Part shown: in pieces, positions 12,345-13,831 of the stretch
Layout: each line of letters begins with the position of its first letter
Numbering within the stretch: the first letter of the stretch is position 1
Origin: Bacteroidota bacterium
GTDB lineage: Bacteria; Bacteroidota; Bacteroidia; Chitinophagales; Chitinophagaceae
Direction: 5' to 3'
DNA length: 13,831 nucleotides
NCBI GenBank assembly: GCA_028877005.1
Contig: JAGWPI010000356.1
Location: forward strand, 1 to 13,831
The notes under the pieces: model-generated
Databases searched by the model: none
Told to the model about the DNA's origin: nothing
Seen by the model: the letters and a program-made list of their open reading frames with translations, nothing else
Program-made: the position numbers and the translations under genes

Positions 12345-13831
12345 TTACTTTTTTATAAACAAGTATGGATCTGTTTCAACAAAATCGCTGGCTTTAATTG
12401 AAATGCCACTTACTGTTTTATTTTTGGTTAAAAAAGAACTGGTAAAAATACCAAAAGCCGGATTGTTGTAAGTAAGTAGCCATTCATCATTATCTAAATA
12501 TTGTAAGGTAGCTTTTAAATTTTGATGGCTGTTGAATTGAATAATTAAATTATTAGGCATTTTTTTTTCTTGCGAAATGGTGATGGTTCCGTAAAGTTGA
12601 TTTTCATAGGTACCAGTATAATTTTTAATAGGTAGCGTGGGTAGATTTCCTTTAATACGCATTTTCCATCCTTCAATAGTTTTCATTTCTCTTGCTTGCT
12701 CATCCATAAAAGCAGGTAGTACAGTTGCACTTAAATTTTCATAAGGTACCTGTAAATAAGCATTTAAAATTTGATAGCGCAGTAGTTCAAAAAAATCTTG
12801 ATTATCTTGGTTAGTTAATATAGTAATACCTAAGTTAAGTTCTGGAATAAAGCAGGTATTGGTTACAAAACCAAATGCACCCCCTGTATGCCAAAATATT
12901 TGTTTACCATGATAATCAGTTTCAAAAATGCCTAATCCATAACCACTAAAATGCGATTCACCTCTTTTTTGGCTGGATATAATAGTGGTCATTTCACGGG
13001 TTGTTTTCAATACTTCCCATGGAATGATGGTTTTACCTTGGTATCTTCCACTATCTAACTGCATCATCAACCATTTAGATAAATCAGACACGCAACTAAC
13101 CAAGCTGCCTGCAGGCCCTAAATTATCTACTTGATCATACGGAAGTGATTCTAATTTTCCAGTAAAAGCAGTAGTGTAGGGTGTTGCGGTATTGGGCATT
13201 TTACTCATGGCATAACCCAATGTTTGTGTATGCCTCATATCTAATGGTGCTATTAAACTATCATATACATATACTTCCCATGGTTTTCCTGTAACTTTTG
13301 GTATTATTTCACCTGCAGTTAAAAAGCAACTATTACAATAGCCAAAATTTTGGCGAAAAGTTTGGTTAGGTTTTAAAAAGCGCATTTTGTACATTATTTC
13401 ATGTCTGGCGTTTTTACTATCCCAAAAAGAGAAATCACCTTGAAATGTTTTGGTACCTAAGTGATGCGATAACATGTCGCGAATAGTAACCATTTTAGTA
13501 ACTTCAGAATCATATAACTGAAAATCCGGAAAATATTTAATTATTTTATCGTTTAATGATAGTTTGTGATTATATGCCAATTGGGCCAAAGATGTAGCAG
13601 TAAATAATTTGGTGTTACTGGCAATCATAAATAGGGTATGCTCATTTACCGGTTCTTTTGTAATAATGTTTCTAACGCCAAAACCTTTCATTACTACAAT
13701 TTTCCCGTCCTTAATTATGGCAATGGCTAGTCCGGGAATATGCCATTGTTGTATTCCTTTTTCAATGTAATTATTTAAACTATCTTTAATAAAAGGTGGC
13801 TGTGCTAATAATGCAGTTGCATTTAATTGTA
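12345..13831 (-). CDS. Class C beta-lactamase-fold serine hydrolase with C-terminal DUF3471, 5' end cut by window edge
   Basis: Penicillin-binding-protein-like hydrolase (peptidase S12 type). The frame stays open to the window edge, so an internal ATG at 13691 is not the true start. The visible part is 494 residues and begins QLNATALLAQ, probably the end of a signal peptide, followed by IPGLAIAIIKDGK (31-43). Catalytic motifs, counted from the first visible residue: SNTK at 71-74 (SxxK nucleophile), YCN at 164-166 (YxN) and HTG at 314-316 (KTG equivalent). The last 100 residues or so (IKNYTGTYENQLYGTITI...) match the DUF3471 tail common in these proteins. Such enzymes are usually periplasmic esterases or D-aminopeptidases/DD-peptidases rather than true beta-lactamases. 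It is followed by the M20 gene, probably in one transcript. Only the extreme N-terminus is missing. Confidence 0.92.
   Translation of the reverse strand, partial: QLNATALLAQPPFIKDSLNNYIEKGIQQWHIPGLAIAIIKDGKIVVMKGFGVRNIITKEPVNEHTLFMIASNTKLFTATSLAQLAYNHKLSLNDKIIKYFPDFQLYDSEVTKMVTIRDMLSHHLGTKTFQGDFSFWDSKNARHEIMYKMRFLKPNQTFRQNFGYCNSCFLTAGEIIPKVTGKPWEVYVYDSLIAPLDMRHTQTLGYAMSKMPNTATPYTTAFTGKLESLPYDQVDNLGPAGSLVSCVSDLSKWLMMQLDSGRYQGKTIIPWEVLKTTREMTTIISSQKRGESHFSGYGLGIFETDYHGKQIFWHTGGAFGFVTNTCFIPELNLGITILTNQDNQDFFELLRYQILNAYLQVPYENLSATVLPAFMDEQAREMKTIEGWKMRIKGNLPTLPIKNYTGTYENQLYGTITISQEKKMPNNLIIQFNSHQNLKATLQYLDNDEWLLTYNNPAFGIFTSSFLTKNKTVSGISIKASDFVETDPYLFIKK

Noticed and set aside
12345..13691. Treating the ATG at 13691 as the start of the serine hydrolase
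   Set aside because: The frame continues upstream to the window edge with the conserved IPGLAIAIIKDGK segment and a signal-peptide-like tail, so the gene is truncated by the window rather than starting there.
12345..13831. True class C beta-lactamase (antibiotic resistance)
   Set aside because: The SxxK/YxN/HTG set with a DUF3471 tail is typical of environmental esterase/peptidase-like serine hydrolases, and the third motif is HTG, not the KTG of AmpC enzymes.
1..13831. Mobile elements, CRISPR arrays, defence or phage genes, tRNA/rRNA genes
   Set aside because: No transposase or integrase motifs, no direct-repeat arrays, no cloverleaf-like segments, and every long open frame is explained by a chromosomal household or exported protein gene.

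Overview
The window is an AT-rich chromosomal segment from a member of the Bacteroidota, most likely the Chitinophagia/Sphingobacteriia side of the phylum. The gene content points that way: type B ribosomal protein L31, BshB1 of bacillithiol synthesis, a Bacteroidota-style glycosylasparaginase and a DUF3471-tailed serine hydrolase. So do the promoters. Several genes are preceded by the Bacteroidota -7 element TAnnTTTG, often TATTTTTGCA, a few to a few tens of bases before the start codon, and Shine-Dalgarno sequences are absent. The assignment is inferred from sequence features, not from a database comparison.

Layout from left to right. (1) A 3'-truncated, Tat-exported glycosylasparaginase on the minus strand (1-777) is divergent from ndh (type II NADH dehydrogenase, 977-2281), which overlaps a sugar-kinase-like phosphotransferase gene (2238-3299). 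(2) Three genes follow, apparently each with its own promoter region: yajQ, rpmE2 (L31 type B, with a clear promoter, a leader hairpin and a rho-independent terminator) and bshB1. (3) bshB1 meets a minus-strand HD-domain gene (5179-5784) tail to tail with a 2-base gap. That gene is divergent from an apparent operon of a ketoacyl-ACP synthase III-like enzyme and an AmiD-like lipoprotein amidase (5887-7782). (4) An acyl-CoA dehydrogenase gene (7862-9016) has a strong promoter with a palindromic, TetR-type operator-like site in its spacer. It is followed by an exported protein of unknown function carrying a DxDDT motif (9054-10238) and by a YggS/PLPBP homologue (10248-10925). (5) A 13-bp hairpin terminator separates these from a minus-strand pair: a 5'-truncated class C beta-lactamase-fold serine hydrolase, then an exported M20 amidohydrolase.

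Most of this is ordinary core metabolism: respiration, thiol redox buffering, translation, fatty-acid oxidation and peptidoglycan turnover, plus several exported hydrolases. There is no tRNA, rRNA, CRISPR array, insertion sequence, phage or defence gene. I see no evidence of a multi-gene undescribed system. The items most worth a second look are the palindrome in the acyl-CoA dehydrogenase promoter, the exported DxDDT protein with a hairpin across its start codon, the L31 leader hairpin, and the run of very short or leaderless 5' ends.
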